Assembly (NCBI GenBank): GCA_023253875.1
Contig: JALRFC010000079.1
Span: forward strand, 1 to 7,528
Origin: Candidatus Kapaibacterium sp.
GTDB lineage: Bacteria > Bacteroidota > Ignavibacteria > Kapaibacteriales > UBA961
DNA: 7,528 nt
Direction of reading: 5' to 3'
Both the position numbers and the translations under genes were made by a program. The notes under the pieces were generated by a model that was given only the letters and a program-made list of their open reading frames with translations, searched no databases and was not told where the DNA came from. Positions 6,069 through 7,528 of this stretch are shown one piece after another (the first letter of the stretch is position 1; every line of letters begins with the position of its first letter).

Positions 6069-7330
6069 GGTAATTCATTCCAGCGCGTTGTAAATGCAGG
6101 TGATTTTCTGTCCCTACGCATTGTCCATTTGCGTGTATTACCAGCCTTCCCACCCGATGCCCCGCTGCGAATCATTCTTCTTCCATATCGCAGATTGATG
6201 CTGTCCACAGCTTCCATTAATGCAGAATTACGCACAATATTTTGTTCCAAAAACAAAGATTGTTGTACGCTTTCTTTTGGGCATATATCATGGAGCATCA
6301 CACCGCATTTTTTATAATGATATCCTTCTTTGTAGATTCTTTGTACTCCTTCAATTGCGGCATGTACCAAATCGGGAGAATATTGAGTGGGAATTTCACA
6401 TTTCACGGTAGTTGAATTGGCATATTGCGGATACTTTGGTGAAAAATGATTCGTGCGAATGAAAATGGAAATAGCTCCGCACACTGTTCCTTGTGAACGT
6501 AATTTCACGGATGCACTTTCGGCATGTCTTGCTATAGCTTCTGTGAGTTCATGTAATTCCGTGACATAATTCCCAAAACTACGAGAGCAGACGATTGTTT
6601 TTTGTTGGGGTAAATCATCAATGCTGATACATGAAATGCCATTCAATTCATGCACCATGCGCAGGCCGACAATCGTGAACTCTTGTTTGATCCATTCCTG
6701 AGGAGCATATTTTAGGTCTTTGGCATTCATGATACCAGCTCCTTTATATCGTGGTGCTGTTCGATAACCGACGCCCCAGACATCTTCCACAGGTATTTGC
6801 TCGAGCCATGCATCCTGCTCATCTTTGTCTTCAGGAAACACAAACACACCCTCACATTCCTTTCTTTTTTTGGCTATTCGATTTGCGATTTTTGACAATG
6901 TGCGTGTTGGCCCAACTCCAATTCCAACAGGAATTCCGGTCCATTGCATCACTGTATCCCGAATTTCCCTGCAATATGCATTTCGATCGGAATAAGGAAT
7001 ATGAGCAAGATCTAAAAATGATTCATCAATGGAATAGACTTCAAGATTGGGTGTGAAGAGAGAAAGTGTCTCAACGACACGATGACTCATATCACCATAG
7101 AGTTCATAATTGGAGGAAAATACGTGTACATCATGCGCCTCCACTATGTCCATGATTTTGAATAATGGATCCCCCATTTTTATGCCGAGTGCTTTTGCTT
7201 CATTGGAACGTGCTACTGCGCAACCATCATTATTGGAAAGCACTATGACGGGAACGCCTCTCAGCGCCGGTTGAAATACACGCTCACAACTCACATAGAA
7301 GTTATTGCCGTCAACTAATGCATAGACCAT
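6032..7330 (-). CDS. umuC: UmuC, catalytic subunit of translesion DNA polymerase V (Y-family)
   Basis: The 432-residue product is close to the 422 residues of E. coli UmuC. The start at 7330 gives MVYALVDGNNFYVSCERVF, the conserved Y-family N-terminus; the 16 extra codons upstream in frame would lie within umuD and are rejected. Catalytic acids are visible: Asp7, and Asp102-Glu103 in YSIDESFLDL. Tyr12 takes the place of the ribonucleotide-excluding steric gate. Further landmarks are SNNDGCAVARSNEAK (32-46), FSSNYELYGDMS, GIGVGPTRTLSKIAN and the helix-hairpin-helix region near VWGVGYRTA. The little-finger domain follows, and a DUF4113-type tail occupies about 374-423 (KSPAFTTRWNELP). UmuC copies past DNA lesions when paired with cleaved UmuD as part of the SOS response. 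The stop of umuD lies only 2 nt before this start, so the two are translated from one message. No disruption of the frame is seen. Confidence 0.96.
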   Translation of the reverse strand: MVYALVDGNNFYVSCERVFQPALRGVPVIVLSNNDGCAVARSNEAKALGIKMGDPLFKIMDIVEAHDVHVFSSNYELYGDMSHRVVETLSLFTPNLEVYSIDESFLDLAHIPYSDRNAYCREIRDTVMQWTGIPVGIGVGPTRTLSKIANRIAKKRKECEGVFVFPEDKDEQDAWLEQIPVEDVWGVGYRTAPRYKGAGIMNAKDLKYAPQEWIKQEFTIVGLRMVHELNGISCISIDDLPQQKTIVCSRSFGNYVTELHELTEAIARHAESASVKLRSQGTVCGAISIFIRTNHFSPKYPQYANSTTVKCEIPTQYSPDLVHAAIEGVQRIYKEGYHYKKCGVMLHDICPKESVQQSLFLEQNIVRNSALMEAVDSINLRYGRRMIRSGASGGKAGNTRKWTMRRDRKSPAFTTRWNELPHLNTDLPPNKI

Positions 7331-7332
7331 AA

Positions 7333-7528
7333 TTATCGGAATTTTTGAATGCAGGAAGTGACCACGCCCCAAATGCAATCACCGGAATTTTCATTGAGCT
7401 TTACTGTGGCATATTTTTCATTTTCAGCATGCAAGAGACATTCAGAACCACGCATTTCAATTCTTTTGATGAGAAATTCATTGTTCACGATTGCCACAAC
7501 GATATCCCCCGATTGTGCTTTGAGTGAT
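7333..7528 (-). CDS. umuD: UmuD, C-terminal part (S24 LexA-like peptidase domain; 5' end outside window)
   Basis: Translating the - strand from the right edge gives a 64-residue open tail, starting SLKAQSGDIVVAIVNNEFLIK. It contains the GD-I-V-V-A-x-V-N-x-E-F segment followed by Lys-Arg; this Lys (residue 21 of the fragment) corresponds to Lys97 of E. coli UmuD, half of the Ser-Lys dyad used for self-cleavage. The end WGVVTSCIQKF matches the final beta-strand of UmuD/LexA proteins. The Ser nucleophile, the cleavage site and the promoter, where a LexA box would be expected, lie outside the window. The stop TAA is followed by TT and then the umuC ATG, the classical umuDC operon order. Distinguishing UmuD from LexA or another S24 protein rests mainly on this adjacency. 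Confidence 0.9.
   Translation of the reverse strand, partial: SLKAQSGDIVVAIVNNEFLIKRIEMRGSECLLHAENEKYATVKLNENSGDCIWGVVTSCIQKFR

Noticed and set aside
6751..7056. A + strand reading frame opposite umuC, and a similar one at 1412-1624 opposite dciA
   Set aside because: Both are antisense to well-supported genes and have no recognisable domain or ribosome binding site.
7331..7528. LexA/SOS box for umuDC
   Set aside because: The umuD 5' end and promoter lie outside the window; nothing inside it can serve as the SOS operator.

Overview
The window looks like chromosomal DNA from the Bacteroidota/Chlorobiota side of the FCB group. An unrefined guess is Candidatus Kapabacteria, Ignavibacteria or a relative. 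The reasons are a protein ending in a type IX secretion (T9SS) C-terminal sorting domain, a DUF3078-type outer-membrane protein, a bacterial deoxyhypusine-synthase-like (DHS-like) enzyme with the N-terminus usual for that bacterial group, and AT-rich genes. This assignment is inferred from protein families only; no rRNA or other marker gene is present.

Layout, left to right. (1) Positions 1-1055, + strand: the 3' part of a large secreted protein with immunoglobulin-like domains and a T9SS tail, closed by a textbook intrinsic terminator at 1076-1110. (2) Positions 1111-1287: a short convergent intergenic region holding a cluster of GC-rich palindromic repeat units and a separate GC-rich hairpin. 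(3) Positions 4028 down to 1288, - strand: a compact four-gene set read as MarR-type regulator, DHS-like enzyme, DUF3078 outer-membrane protein, and DciA/DUF721. Gaps are 40 nt, 11 nt and a 1-nt stop/start overlap, so it is probably one operon. (4) Positions 4029-4127: a divergent control region with a perfect 15-nt palindrome in front of the marR gene. (5) Positions 4128-4916, + strand: a cation-efflux-like transporter with an N-terminal metal-binding-like domain. (6) Positions 5034-6068, + strand: a secreted or periplasmic TPR protein. (7) Positions 7528 down to 6032, - strand: the end of umuD and all of umuC (SOS translesion polymerase V), whose 3' end overlaps the TPR gene tail-to-tail by 37 bp.

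Functional links. umuD and umuC form a normal mutagenic-polymerase operon. The MarR regulator may control itself and its operon, and perhaps the divergent transporter, through the palindrome; this is inference. The DHS-like enzyme keeps the catalytic lysine region but appears to have changed two residues that bind spermidine in the human enzyme. Together with the general absence of eIF5A from bacteria, this points to a substrate other than the eukaryotic one. No mobile element, CRISPR array, RNA gene or clearly new multi-gene system was seen. The most interesting points are the DHS-like operon, the divergent regulator/transporter pair, and the repeat cluster.
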